DNA of 64,000 nt, from the NCBI GenBank assembly GCA_963819385.1, contig CAWFVV010000006.1:2356001-2420000 (forward strand), in the 5' to 3' direction. The notes beneath the pieces were generated by a model. That model saw only the letters and a program-made list of their open reading frames with translations, did not search any database and had not been told where the DNA came from. The position numbers and the translations under genes are program-made. Positions 36,047 through 45,257 of the stretch are shown piece by piece. Every line of letters starts with the position of its first letter. The first letter of the stretch is position 1. Origin of the DNA: JAVDCA01 sp963819385 (lineage in GTDB: Bacteria > Pseudomonadota > Alphaproteobacteria > Rhizobiales > Xanthobacteraceae).

Positions 36047-36874
36047 GTGACGATCACGCAGACCAGCATTCGGACGCTTCAGCCGCACGATCCACGCGAC
36101 GTGGTCGGCCGCGACCTCTATGACGGCGTCCGCAGCTGGCGCATGTGGACGATGCTCGGCTGGAACGACATCCGCCGGCGCTATCGCCGCTCCATCCTCG
36201 GGCCGTTCTGGATGACGCTCAGCATGAGCCTGCTGGTCGCGGCGCTCGGCTCGCTGTATGCGCAGATCTTCCACATGGATATTGCGACTTACCTGCCCTA
36301 CCTGACCCTCGGCTTCATCGTCTGGGGATTCATCTCGGCGTCGATCAAGGATTGCTGCCAAGCCTTCTGGTCGCAAGGCGAGATGATCAAGCAGATCCGG
36401 GTTCCATTCTCGGTCTACGTGCTGCGCCTCGTGTGGGCGAATTTCATCGTGCTGCTGCACACCATCATCATCATCGTGCCGATCTGGGTCTATTTCCATC
36501 ACTGGCCCGACCGCACCGCGCTGATGGCGATCCCCGGCCTCTTCGTCATCGTCCTCAACCTCGTCTGGGTTGGGGTCGCGCTCGCGATCCTGAACACACG
36601 CTTCCGCGACGTATCGCAGATCGTCGAGACGGTGCTGCAGATCACGGTGTTCGCGACGCCGATCATGTGGCCAGTCAGCGCGCTGGGCGAGCGCCGGTTC
36701 ATTGCCGACGCGAACCCGATGTATCATCTGATCGAGCTGATGCGCGCGCCGCTGCTCGGCGAGATGCCGAGCACGCTGTCCTGGCTCGTCGCGCTCGGCG
36801 TCGCAGCGGCCGGCTTGCTGTTCGCCGCACTGCTGCTGCGGCACGTCGATCGGCGCATCGTCTACTGGCTGTGA
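36047..36874 (+). CDS. wzm: Polysaccharide ABC exporter permease (Wzm-like)
   Basis: A 275-residue ABC-2 type membrane protein with about six transmembrane segments. Family marks are MLGWNDIRRRYRRSILGPFW in the N-terminal amphipathic region and ATPIMWPVSALGERRFIADA with NPMYHLIELMRAPLLG in the C-terminal half, both typical of O-antigen/capsule exporters. The start is a GTG at 36047. It pairs with the ATPase gene 13 bases downstream to move an undecaprenyl-linked glycan across the inner membrane. Confidence 0.87.
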   Translation: MTITQTSIRTLQPHDPRDVVGRDLYDGVRSWRMWTMLGWNDIRRRYRRSILGPFWMTLSMSLLVAALGSLYAQIFHMDIATYLPYLTLGFIVWGFISASIKDCCQAFWSQGEMIKQIRVPFSVYVLRLVWANFIVLLHTIIIIVPIWVYFHHWPDRTALMAIPGLFVIVLNLVWVGVALAILNTRFRDVSQIVETVLQITVFATPIMWPVSALGERRFIADANPMYHLIELMRAPLLGEMPSTLSWLVALGVAAAGLLFAALLLRHVDRRIVYWL

Positions 36875-36887
36875 GAAAGTCCGCGCC

Positions 36888-37688
36888 ATGGCGATGATCG
36901 CCGCCCACGACGTAAAGGTCGATATTCCGATCTATGACGCGGCCTACAGCTCGCTGCGCAAGTTCCTGCTCAACCGGGCCGTTGGCGGCCAGCTCGCCCA
37001 GCAGGGCTCGCACGTCGTCGTGCACGCGCTCAAGAACGTGAGCTTCGAGGCCCATGACGGCGACCGCATCGGTCTCGTCGGCCAGAACGGCGCCGGCAAG
37101 TCTACGCTTCTGCGCGTGCTGTCCGGCACATATCCGCCGAGCGGCGGGATCGTCGACGTGCAGGGCCGCGTGTCGCCGATGCTGGACAACACGCTCGGCA
37201 TGGACGCCGATGCGACCGGGTTCGAGAACATCCGCATGTGCGCGATGCTGCGCGGGATGACGGCGCGTCAGGTCGACGAGAGCATGGACGACATCGTCGC
37301 ATTCACCGAGCTCGGCGATTACCTCAAGATGCCGGTGCGCAGCTATTCGAGCGGCATGCTGCTCCGTCTCGCCTTTGCGGTGGCCACGGTTCCACACGCC
37401 GAAATCCTGCTCATCGACAAATCGATCGGCGTGGGCGACGAGCATTTCTTCCAAAAGGCCTATACGCGGCTCAATGCGCTGGTGAGCCGCTCCCGCATCC
37501 TGGTGGTGGCATCGCATTCGCAGGCGATGATCCGGAAGCTTTGCAACCGGGCGCTCTGGCTCGATGGGGGGACGGTCGTCGGTGACGACACGGTCGATCG
37601 TATCCTCGATGCCTACAGCAAGCAGGATCCGTCGCTCCTCGCGCGGCCCGACGGCGAGACGCGCCGCACCGCGCCAGCCGCCGACTGA
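36888..37688 (+). CDS. wzt: Polysaccharide ABC exporter ATPase (Wzt-like) with altered Walker B
   Basis: 266 residues. Walker A is GQNGAGKS at 65-72, the signature region is VRSYSSGMLLRLAFAVAT and the H-loop histidine is in VVASHSQAM. Walker B reads ILLIDKSIGVGDEHF: the catalytic glutamate that normally follows the aspartate (LLIDE) is lysine (AAA codon at 37419-37421, residue 178). The protein is short and has no C-terminal carbohydrate-binding domain, so export need not depend on a terminal sugar mark. It works with the upstream permease. The lysine is either a functional oddity or a base error. Confidence 0.87.
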   Translation: MAMIAAHDVKVDIPIYDAAYSSLRKFLLNRAVGGQLAQQGSHVVVHALKNVSFEAHDGDRIGLVGQNGAGKSTLLRVLSGTYPPSGGIVDVQGRVSPMLDNTLGMDADATGFENIRMCAMLRGMTARQVDESMDDIVAFTELGDYLKMPVRSYSSGMLLRLAFAVATVPHAEILLIDKSIGVGDEHFFQKAYTRLNALVSRSRILVVASHSQAMIRKLCNRALWLDGGTVVGDDTVDRILDAYSKQDPSLLARPDGETRRTAPAAD

Positions 37689-37869
37689 CCGGCCGCGCGC
37701 GGCTGCCTCGCCCAAAAAGCGACTCTTTTGCATCGGTCTATCCGCGCGGTCGCCTTATAGTTGAACAGATTCGGCCGCGACGGGGTGCAGCGCGGCGAAG
37801 AGCGTTCACGGCGACGCGGAAAACCTGATTTGGGGGAAGCGCGCCACCCCGGCGCTGCGGACGGCCGGG

Positions 37870-38579
37870 ATGGGCAACTCTTTCGCGCGCAATGTGATCC
37901 TCGTCATGACGGGCCTCGGGGTCCTCTGCCTGTCGTTCTGGATCACGCTGACCATCATCGACACCGGAGCCCAATACCACACGCGCGACGTGCCTCTCGC
38001 GGACGTCCCGCTGACCAATGAGGACGGGTCGCCCCGCGGCGCACGACCGAGCAAGGTGTCCGACTTGCCCCATCCGCCCATCGTGCCCCCGTTCAGCGTC
38101 GGCTGGGACGGGCTCGAAGGAACTCAACGCGCTGATCTTGGGTTCAGGCCCGACCGGCGGCGGCAATCTGGCGCTCAGCCTCGTCGCGACCCGTGACAGC
38201 GGCCGTCATCGGCTCGGCGTTGCCTTCGCCGGAATGCCAGCGAACCGGCCGATCCACGCCACCGCCTGGATCAAGGCGCCGCAGGGCACCCGCATCAATA
38301 TCGACGCGCGGGACGGCAAATCGCCTGGGCACCCCGCGCTCCACAGCGGCTCGGCGGCGATCGAACTGTCGCCGCCGAAGGTTCTGGCATCGAACGGCAA
38401 CGTACGCGCAGAGGTCGGGGCCGGACCGAGCAATTGGGTGAAAATCCTGCTCGAGATGCCGTCGAGCAACGGAGTGTTCGTGATCTATTTCAGTCTTCCG
38501 GGTCCCGGAAACGCCGCCGAACTTCGGCGGCGCGGGCGAGCAGATGATCTTCGGCGGCATCGAGCTTACCGCAGGTTGA
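37870..38579 (+). pseudogene. Membrane-anchored protein of unknown function, two frameshifts
   Basis: The ATG at 37870 opens NVILVMTGLGVLCLSFWITL, an N-terminal anchor, then a proline-rich stretch (LPHPPIVPPFSVGWDGLEG). The frame shifts near 38116 and continues LNALILGSGPTGGGNLALSL, HRLGVAFAGMPANRPIHATA, INIDARDGKSPGHPALHSGS and GVFVIYFSLPGPGNAA. It then shifts near 38517 to end EQMIFGGIELTAG at 38579. The body is beta-rich, like a carbohydrate-binding module. It follows the exporter genes, so a role in glycan export or attachment is possible but unproven. Confidence 0.5.
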
Positions 38580-38838
38580 GTCCGTGGAATCCGTTGAGGT
38601 CGATGAAAGGCACCGCGGAAACTCTGTGGAGCGTGTAAATCATGCGCTGCCTGTAGCTTTTCTGCAACAGCCGCAGCAGCGCCGGATTTATCGTGATACT
38701 TCCAGAGGTTGAAGGCGAGTTCCCGCCCGTGATACCGGTATGGCGGCCGCCACGCCATCCAGGACCCGCTCCCATGCGTCGGGATGTACCGTTGGAGCGC
38801 GCCACCTCGTCGACTATCCTGCAACGTGTGGGCTGGGG
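38580..38838. other. Intergenic stretch with possible glycosyltransferase remnant
   Basis: 259 bases. On the minus strand, about 38655-38824 reads YIPTHGSGSWMAWRPPYRYH then GRELAFNLWKYHDKSG. This resembles the C-terminal R-x-Y-x-x-H-R-S-x-x-x-F-x-x-K-H region of family 2 rhamnosyltransferases. It has no start or catalytic domain, so at best it is a gene fragment. Otherwise the stretch carries only the leader of the epimerase gene. Confidence 0.3.
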
Positions 38839-38844
38839 GTGAGA

Positions 38845-39864
38845 ATGGGGTTGGACGTCGTCACCGGCGGCGGTGGATTCATCGGCAGCCATCTGGTCGA
38901 CCGTCTGATCGCAGAGGGTCGATCGGTTCGCGTGGTCGACAGCTTCGTGGTCGGCCGCCGCGGCAACCTGCGTCAGCATGAGGGCAATCCGCGGCTCGAC
39001 ATCGTCGAGGGCGACGTGGCCGACAAGGCTGCCGTCATGCGCGCCTGCGCGGACGCGGAGCGCGTGTTTCACTTGGCGGCCCGCGCCGACATCGTTCCCT
39101 CGATCCAGGAGCCGGAGGCCTATTACCGCGCCAATGTCGACGGCACGTTCAACGTGCTCGAAGCGGCGCGCGCGCACGGGGTCGGGCGCTTCGTCTACGT
39201 GGCATCGTCCTCCTGCTACGGCGTCCCCAAGGAGTACCCGACGCCCGAAACGGCGCCGGCCGACCCGCGCTATCCCTATGCGCTGACCAAATATCTCGGC
39301 GAGCAGCTCGTCCTGCACTGGGCGAGCGTCTATCGGCTGCCGGCTGCGGCCGTGCGCCTGTTCAACGTGTATGGGCCGCGGGCGCGGACGAGCGGCAGCT
39401 ACGGCGCGGTATTCGGCGTATTTCTCGCCCAGCTCATCGCGGGCAAGCCGCTCACCGTCGTCGGCGACGGCGAGCAGACCCGCGACTTCACTTTCGTGAG
39501 CGACGTGGTCGACGCGCTGCTCACGGTCGCGGCGAGCGACAGGATCGGCGAGGTCTACAACGTCGGCAGCGGGCGGCCGGTGAGCGTCAACGAGCTGATT
39601 CGCCTGCTCGGCTCGCCGCCGACGGTGGCGATCCCCAAGCGGCCGGGCGAGCCGGACTGCACCTGGGCGGATATCGACAAGATTCGCACGCAGCTCGGCT
39701 GGACGCCGCGGGTCGACTTCGCCGAAGGTGTTCGAATCATGCGCGAGAACATGCATCAATGGCGCGACGCGCCGGTGTGGACCGCGGAACGGATCGCCGA
39801 GGCGACGTCCGACTGGTTCCGTTGTCTCGGCAATGAGCGCGCCGGCATGCGCGAGGGGGTGTGA
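38845..39864 (+). CDS. NAD-dependent sugar-nucleotide epimerase (GalE-like SDR)
   Basis: 339 residues. The NAD-binding motif GGGGFIGSHL (TGxxGFIG type), VDSFVVGRRGNL, VFHLAARADIVPS, the catalytic YVASSSCYG serine region, YPYALTKYLGE (YxxxK) and RLFNVYGPRA place it in the extended SDR UDP-glucose/GlcNAc 4-epimerase group. The start is the ATG at 38845; a GTG six bases upstream is also possible. Its stop is one base before the GTG of the next gene, so the two are in one operon. The substrate is probably a nucleotide-linked hexose. Confidence 0.87.
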   Translation: MGLDVVTGGGGFIGSHLVDRLIAEGRSVRVVDSFVVGRRGNLRQHEGNPRLDIVEGDVADKAAVMRACADAERVFHLAARADIVPSIQEPEAYYRANVDGTFNVLEAARAHGVGRFVYVASSSCYGVPKEYPTPETAPADPRYPYALTKYLGEQLVLHWASVYRLPAAAVRLFNVYGPRARTSGSYGAVFGVFLAQLIAGKPLTVVGDGEQTRDFTFVSDVVDALLTVAASDRIGEVYNVGSGRPVSVNELIRLLGSPPTVAIPKRPGEPDCTWADIDKIRTQLGWTPRVDFAEGVRIMRENMHQWRDAPVWTAERIAEATSDWFRCLGNERAGMREGV

Positions 39865-39865
39865 C

Positions 39866-41467
39866 GTGACGGATCCGAAAGTCGTTCCGCTGGCGCGGCC
39901 GGGCTGGAAGGAGCCCGAGACCCCGTGGCAGGAGGCGCCCAACCCGCGCCAGAAGATCATGAGCGTGCAGGACGCGGCGGCGCTCGTCCAGCGCATGCGG
40001 CAGGCCGGCAAGCGGATCGTCCAGGCCCACGGCACGTTCGACCTCCTGCACGTCGGCCACGTGCGTCACATGCAGGCGGCGCGCGAGCTCGGCGACGTGC
40101 TCGTCGTCACGGTCACGGCCGACCGCTTCGTCAACAAGGGTCCGGGGCGTCCCGCGTTCACCGAGAACCTGCGCGCCGAGATGCTGGCGAGCCTCGAATA
40201 CATCGATCTCGTCGCCATCAATCCCGACCCCGACGCGGTCGCTGCGATCACCGCGATCCGGCCGCACGTCTACGTCAAGGGCCAGGATTACGAGAAGGCC
40301 GAGGACGACGTGACCGGCAAGATCGTCGCCGAGCGTCAGGCCGTGGAACAGCATGGCGGGCGCATCCACTTCACCCACGAGGTGATGTTCAGCTCGACCG
40401 AGCTGATCAACCGGCACTTCAACGTCTTCGATCCGGCGGTATCGCGCTATCTGCACGGCATGCGCGGCAACGGCGCGCTCGCCGAAGCGATCGAGCTGGT
40501 CGAGCGCATCCGCGACTACCGCGTGGTGCTGATCGGCGACGCCATCATCGACGAGTACCAATATACGGTGCCGATGGGAAAGCCGCCGAAGGAAAGCGTC
40601 ATCGCGGCCCGCTACCAGAACCGCGAGGTCTTTGCCGGCGGCGTGTTCGCGGCGGCGAACCACGTGGCCTCGTTCTGCAAGAAGGTCGATGTGATCACCT
40701 GCGTGGGCTCGAGCGACGCTCACGAGGACCTGATCCGCGGCAGCCTGCGGCCGAACGTCGAGCTGCACGCACTGCGGCGGCCAGGGGCGCCGACCACCCT
40801 CAAGCGGCGCTTCGTCGATCCGACCACCATGCGCAAGCTGTTCGAACTCTACGTGATGGAGGACAGCCCGCTGCCCGAGGACATGCAGGTGGAGCTCGAC
40901 CGACTCATCTCCGAGATCGCACCTACCGCCAATGTGGTCGTCGCCACCGACTTCGGCCACGGCCTGATCGGCCCCTCGGCGGTACAGACGCTGATCGAGT
41001 ATTCGCCGTTTCTCGCCGTGAACGCGCAAAGCAACAGCGCCAACATGGGCTACAACCTGATCACGCGCTACGCGAAGGCGGACTACGTGTGCATCGACGC
41101 ACCGGAGGCGCGGCTCGCGACCGGCGACCGGGTGTCGCCGATCGGCGAGGTGGCGCAGACGATCGTCAACGATCGCGTGGATTGCCGCAAGATCATCGTC
41201 ACGCACGGCCGCAACGGCTGCGTCGCCCATGAACGCGGCGGTGCGACCCACACCATCCCGGCCTTCGCGCGCAACGTGGTCGACACGGTGGGCGCCGGCG
41301 ACGCGTTCCTGGCGATCACCGCCCCGCTGGTCGCGGCCGGCGGCGCGATGGACAAGGTCGGCTTCATCGGCAATGTGGTGGGTGCGCTCAAGGTCGAGAT
41401 CGTCGGCCACCGCAGGTCGGTCGAGAAGCCGCCCGTGATCAAGGGGCTCACCGCTCTCTTGAAGTAG
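39866..41467 (+). CDS. Bifunctional nucleotidyltransferase / PfkB-type sugar kinase
   Basis: 533 residues with two domains. Residues 30-180 form a cytidylyltransferase-like domain: RIVQAHGTFDLLHVGHVRHM (HxGH), VTVTADRFVNKGPGRPAF, YVKGQDYE. Residues 200-533 form a ribokinase/PfkB domain: VVLIGDAIIDEYQYT, GGVFAAANHVASF and the signature NVVDTVGAGDAFLAITAPL. HldE, the heptose enzyme with the same two activities, has them in the opposite order (kinase first). The enzyme probably phosphorylates a sugar phosphate at C1 and then activates it with a nucleotide, feeding the locus with an activated heptose-like sugar. The GTG start at 39866 is one base after the previous stop. Confidence 0.83.
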   Translation: MTDPKVVPLARPGWKEPETPWQEAPNPRQKIMSVQDAAALVQRMRQAGKRIVQAHGTFDLLHVGHVRHMQAARELGDVLVVTVTADRFVNKGPGRPAFTENLRAEMLASLEYIDLVAINPDPDAVAAITAIRPHVYVKGQDYEKAEDDVTGKIVAERQAVEQHGGRIHFTHEVMFSSTELINRHFNVFDPAVSRYLHGMRGNGALAEAIELVERIRDYRVVLIGDAIIDEYQYTVPMGKPPKESVIAARYQNREVFAGGVFAAANHVASFCKKVDVITCVGSSDAHEDLIRGSLRPNVELHALRRPGAPTTLKRRFVDPTTMRKLFELYVMEDSPLPEDMQVELDRLISEIAPTANVVVATDFGHGLIGPSAVQTLIEYSPFLAVNAQSNSANMGYNLITRYAKADYVCIDAPEARLATGDRVSPIGEVAQTIVNDRVDCRKIIVTHGRNGCVAHERGGATHTIPAFARNVVDTVGAGDAFLAITAPLVAAGGAMDKVGFIGNVVGALKVEIVGHRRSVEKPPVIKGLTALLK

Positions 41468-41595
41468 AATCCGCTCTGGTCCGGTTCCCTCGCGAGTTCC
41501 GCGGGTGACGGGGCCGGCGCCCTCCGCGCCATGTCGCTTGGCTCGAGCCGGTGCGGCGGTTGGCTATGTGCTATTGGTCGTAACGGGTGCCGTGC

Positions 41596-42585
41596 ATGTC
41601 GAAGCTGTTCCAACAGGTGCTGGTGACCGGCGGGGCCGGGTATGTCGGGTCGAACCTCGTCCCGAAGCTGCTCGCGGCCGGCTACCGCGTCACAGTGCTC
41701 GATCTATGCATCTATGGCGACGTGCTGGCGCCGCATCCGGACCTGCGTATCGTCAAAGGCGACCTGCGCAGCCCCGGCGACGCGGCCGACGCGCTCACGG
41801 GCTGCGACGCCGTCATCCATCTCGCGTGCATTTCCAACGATCCCTCCTTCGACCTCGACCCGACGCTCGGCCGCTCGATCAACTACGACTGCTTCCGGCC
41901 GCTCGTGCGCGCCGCCAAGGATGCCGGCGTGCGGCGCTTCATCTACGCCTCCTCGTCTTCGGTTTACGGCATCAAGAACACCCCGGACGTGCACGAGGAC
42001 CTCGCGCTCGAGCCACTCACCGACTATTCGAAATACAAGGCGATGTGCGAGGACGTGCTCAATGCCGAGCGAGAGCCCGGCTTCGTCACCGTCATCCTGC
42101 GGCCTGCCACCGTGTGCGGCTTCGCGCCGCGGCTGCGGCTCGACCTCACGGTCAACATCCTCACCAACCTCGCAATCAACAACGGGCGGATCACGGTGTT
42201 CGGCGGCAACCAGTTCCGCCCGAACCTCCATGTCGACGACATGACCGACCTCTACGTCACGCTGCTGGAGGCGCCCGACGCCGCGATCGACGGCAAGGTC
42301 TGGAACGCCGGCTATCACAATCTCAAGGTCATGGAGATCGCCGAGAAGGTGCGCGAGGAGATCGGCCCGAAGGTCGAAATCGTCGTGACGCCGACCGACG
42401 ACCACCGCTCCTATCACGTCTCGTCCGAGCGCATCCGCCGCGACCTCGGCTTTGCGGCCCGCCGCACGGTCGAGGATGCGATCGTCGACCTGCGCGAGGC
42501 GTTCGCGGCCGGCAAGGTGCCGGACGCGATGACCGACGACCGCTACTATAATATCAAGCGCATGCAGGCCCTGCGGCTGCGTTGA
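41596..42585 (+). CDS. NAD(P)-dependent SDR epimerase/dehydratase
   Basis: 329 residues: VLVTGGAGYVGSNLVPKLLA, VIHLACISNDPSFDLDP, RFIYASSSSVYG, DYSKYKAMCED (YxxxK) and RPATVCGFAPRLRLDLTVN. The SNDPSFDLDP segment is characteristic of SDRs found in LPS/heptose-modifying clusters rather than classical GalE. The start is the ATG at 41596; a GTG at 41587 is an alternative. It likely acts on the product of the nucleotidyltransferase/kinase upstream. Not assignable to one reaction. Confidence 0.82.
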   Translation: MSKLFQQVLVTGGAGYVGSNLVPKLLAAGYRVTVLDLCIYGDVLAPHPDLRIVKGDLRSPGDAADALTGCDAVIHLACISNDPSFDLDPTLGRSINYDCFRPLVRAAKDAGVRRFIYASSSSVYGIKNTPDVHEDLALEPLTDYSKYKAMCEDVLNAEREPGFVTVILRPATVCGFAPRLRLDLTVNILTNLAINNGRITVFGGNQFRPNLHVDDMTDLYVTLLEAPDAAIDGKVWNAGYHNLKVMEIAEKVREEIGPKVEIVVTPTDDHRSYHVSSERIRRDLGFAARRTVEDAIVDLREAFAAGKVPDAMTDDRYYNIKRMQALRLR

Positions 42586-42686
42586 GCAGAGCATGACCCT
42601 GAAACGTGGCGACCGGTTTCGGAGAAGATCATGCCGCCGCGATAGTCTCGCGAGGTCGCGGCAATCCCGACGGGGGAGCGGTCGGA

Positions 42687-45257
42687 ATGCGAGCGCCATC
42701 TGAAGCCGACGTCCTGCCGGAGCGCGGCGCCGCGACGCGGCCGCCCGTGCAGGCCGTGACGGTGCTGATGCCGGTCTGGGGCTATCGCTTCGTCAACCAG
42801 TTCCTCGAATTCTGCCTGCCCACCCTGCTGGCGCCCGGCAACCTGCCGGCGGTCGCCGCCGCGCTGCCCACCCGCTTCGTGCTGCTCACGAGCGAAACGG
42901 ACGAGCTGCTGATCCGCGCCAATCCGGCGTGGCGCCGGGTCGAGCAGATCTGCACGGCGGAAATCCGCCGCATCGACGACCTCATAACCGACGGCAATCA
43001 CACCGCGACCATCACGCTCGCCTTCGCGCGCGCGGTGCGGCAGAGCCGCGAGGCCATGCTCGACACCGCGTTCATCTTCCTGGTGTCGGACTATCTGGTC
43101 GCCGACGGCTCGCTGCGCACCGTGGTCGACCGCATCCGCGACGGCGCGAGCGGCGTCGTCGCCGGCAACTTCCAGATCATCGCCGAGGACGCTATCCCGC
43201 TGCTGCGGCGGCGGATCGACCCGGCCTCGACCTCGATCACGCTGCCGCCGCGCGAGCTCGTCGGCTGGTCGCTCGCGCATCTGCATCCCGCGACCGTCGC
43301 CAACATGGTCAATTTCGGACTGAGCCACAACGCCCACACCAACCGGCTGTTCTGGCGGGTGGACGAGCACACGCTGATCGGGCGCTTCTACCTGATGCAC
43401 ATGGTCGGCATCCGCCCGGAAGTGACGGATTTCGTCGTCGGCGCATCGTGCGACTACTCGTTCATTCCCGAGATGTGCCCCTCCGGAAACATCGTCGCGC
43501 TCACCGACTCGGACGACTACCTGGTGGTCGAGATGCAGCCGCGCAATCACGAGAGCAAATGGCTGCTGCCCGGGCCGATCGAGGTAAAGCCGCTGGCCGA
43601 CAGCCTGTCCGAATGGACCACCGCGCAGCACCGCGGCAATGTCGCGAACACGCTCGTCTATCACGCGGACGAGCTGCCGCTGATTCTCGCCGCGACGGTC
43701 GCGCAGGCCGACGCCTTCGTCGCCGAGGTGCGCGGCCTCCTGTCGCCCGAGCCGCATCCGTTCCGCCATCATCACTACTGGATCGGCTCGCTCGCCTCGA
43801 ACCGCGCGCAGACCCGGCGGCCGCTCAGCCGCGAGGACTGGGATTTCCTGCTCGGCGAGAGGGCACCGAGCGGCGGGCTCGCGGCCACGCTGTGGCGGCT
43901 GCGCGCGAAGTTCTTCGGTTCGGCGCCCGACGTGACGCGGCTGCATCCGCGCTGGCCCGACTACGGGCTGCCGCTCGCGGCGCTGAAGAAGATCATCGCG
44001 CAAAACGGGCGCACGCTGCTGGTCGCGCAGCAACCGGCGACTTTCGCGCGCTGGCTCACGCGCAGCGCCGGGGAGATCTACACGCTCGAGTCGGCGCGGC
44101 TCCTCGAGCTTCCCCTCGACGAGGAGCGTCCACTTGCGGGCAACTTCGACGCCTGCCTGATGATCATGGGCGAAAGCATGCTCAAGACGGCGGACGAGTT
44201 CATCGCTCGCGCCGCACCGCTGCTCGCTCCGGGCGGACAGATCATGATCCTGGTCGCCAACGATCGCGGGTTTGCGCATGCGGCGACATTCGGCCGCGAG
44301 TTCGCCCAACAGTCGGCGCGCTTGCTCGATACGTCCGCCTGGGTGACCGATATCCGCTACGTGCCGGCGAGCCGGTTGCGCTGGGCGATCTATCGGGCGC
44401 TCGGCCACGTGCTCAAGCGCGGCGATGCGGTCGGCTGGAATTCGCCTATGCGGCTTGCCGGTCTCGCGCTCATGGCCGCGCCGCTGACGCTCGCGACCCT
44501 CCTGACCAATCTCGGCATTCGCGCCACCACGACGCCGCCGCGCGGACTGTGGTCGAGCGTATTTCTGATCCTGCGCCCTTCCGGCAACGAACGGACGCCG
44601 GCGCGGCTCGCGGCATCACTGGCGCGCGCGGGCGACGTGATCGGCCCGCCTTTCGGCCCGGCCATGACGCTCGCGGCGCGGCGGCTCGATCCGGCCCGGC
44701 TGGCGCAGACGCTCGCGCGTTACCGTTTCGTCGTCGACACGCTCGACTCCCGCCGCGATGTCGGCGAATACGGCTGCATCGAAGCGCTCGGCAGCGCGCT
44801 GGTGCAGCGCAGGGTCCGGAAGCTCACGGTCTACGATCCCGATTCGGCGATGCTTGGCGAATTGCACCCGCAATCGGGTGAGGGCACGCCGGTCCTCGCC
44901 CAGGTGCATGACGTGCTCGGCGATCCGCTGCCGATGCGGCATGACGCGATCTACTGCCTCGGGGCGATCGAGCGGATCACGCGCGACGACGAAGACACCT
45001 TCATTCGCCATCTCGTGGGCTCGCTCACCTTCGACCACGCCCTCCTGATCCTTGGCAGCGCGACACCGGATGCGGACGGCGAGCGCAACGCCGGTTCGTT
45101 CGTGCGGCGCAGCGCGGCCGAGTTGAGGGCGCTGCTGGAGCGCTATTTCCACGTGATATTGTGCTTCTCGATGGTCGACGACACCGTGCATCCGGGCATC
45201 GTCCGCGCCGCCGACTACGCGTTCGCGCTCGGGTGCGGCCGCAAGGAGCGGCCGTGA
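42687..45257 (+). CDS. Large multidomain protein, not recognised (glycosyltransferase- and methyltransferase-like parts)
   Basis: 856 residues. The ATG at 42687 has GGGGGAG (42671-42677) upstream. Residues about 20-260 look like a GT-A fold: VTVLMPVWGYRFVNQFLEF, then FIFLVSDYLVADGSLRTVVD, with SDYLVADGS where glycosyltransferases carry their DxD. Residues about 430-550 resemble a Rossmann methyltransferase lacking its SAM glycine motif: LLVAQQPATFARWL, LLAPGGQIMILVANDRG. A hydrophobic segment follows (RLAGLALMAAPLTLATLLTN). Residues 670-850 look like a second methyltransferase-like fold (LTVYDPDSAMLGEL, DAIYCLGAIERITRDDED). Both methyltransferase parts lack a clean SAM-binding motif. The HAD gene overlaps its stop (GTGA). 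Function unknown; probably transfer or modification of an unusual sugar. Confidence 0.75.
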   Translation: MRAPSEADVLPERGAATRPPVQAVTVLMPVWGYRFVNQFLEFCLPTLLAPGNLPAVAAALPTRFVLLTSETDELLIRANPAWRRVEQICTAEIRRIDDLITDGNHTATITLAFARAVRQSREAMLDTAFIFLVSDYLVADGSLRTVVDRIRDGASGVVAGNFQIIAEDAIPLLRRRIDPASTSITLPPRELVGWSLAHLHPATVANMVNFGLSHNAHTNRLFWRVDEHTLIGRFYLMHMVGIRPEVTDFVVGASCDYSFIPEMCPSGNIVALTDSDDYLVVEMQPRNHESKWLLPGPIEVKPLADSLSEWTTAQHRGNVANTLVYHADELPLILAATVAQADAFVAEVRGLLSPEPHPFRHHHYWIGSLASNRAQTRRPLSREDWDFLLGERAPSGGLAATLWRLRAKFFGSAPDVTRLHPRWPDYGLPLAALKKIIAQNGRTLLVAQQPATFARWLTRSAGEIYTLESARLLELPLDEERPLAGNFDACLMIMGESMLKTADEFIARAAPLLAPGGQIMILVANDRGFAHAATFGREFAQQSARLLDTSAWVTDIRYVPASRLRWAIYRALGHVLKRGDAVGWNSPMRLAGLALMAAPLTLATLLTNLGIRATTTPPRGLWSSVFLILRPSGNERTPARLAASLARAGDVIGPPFGPAMTLAARRLDPARLAQTLARYRFVVDTLDSRRDVGEYGCIEALGSALVQRRVRKLTVYDPDSAMLGELHPQSGEGTPVLAQVHDVLGDPLPMRHDAIYCLGAIERITRDDEDTFIRHLVGSLTFDHALLILGSATPDADGERNAGSFVRRSAAELRALLERYFHVILCFSMVDDTVHPGIVRAADYAFALGCGRKERP

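Noticed and set aside
39737..41410. 557-codon open frame on the minus strand
   Set aside because: It lies exactly antisense to the well-supported nucleotidyltransferase/kinase gene and is rich in Arg/His/Asp, as usual for shadow frames in GC-rich DNA.
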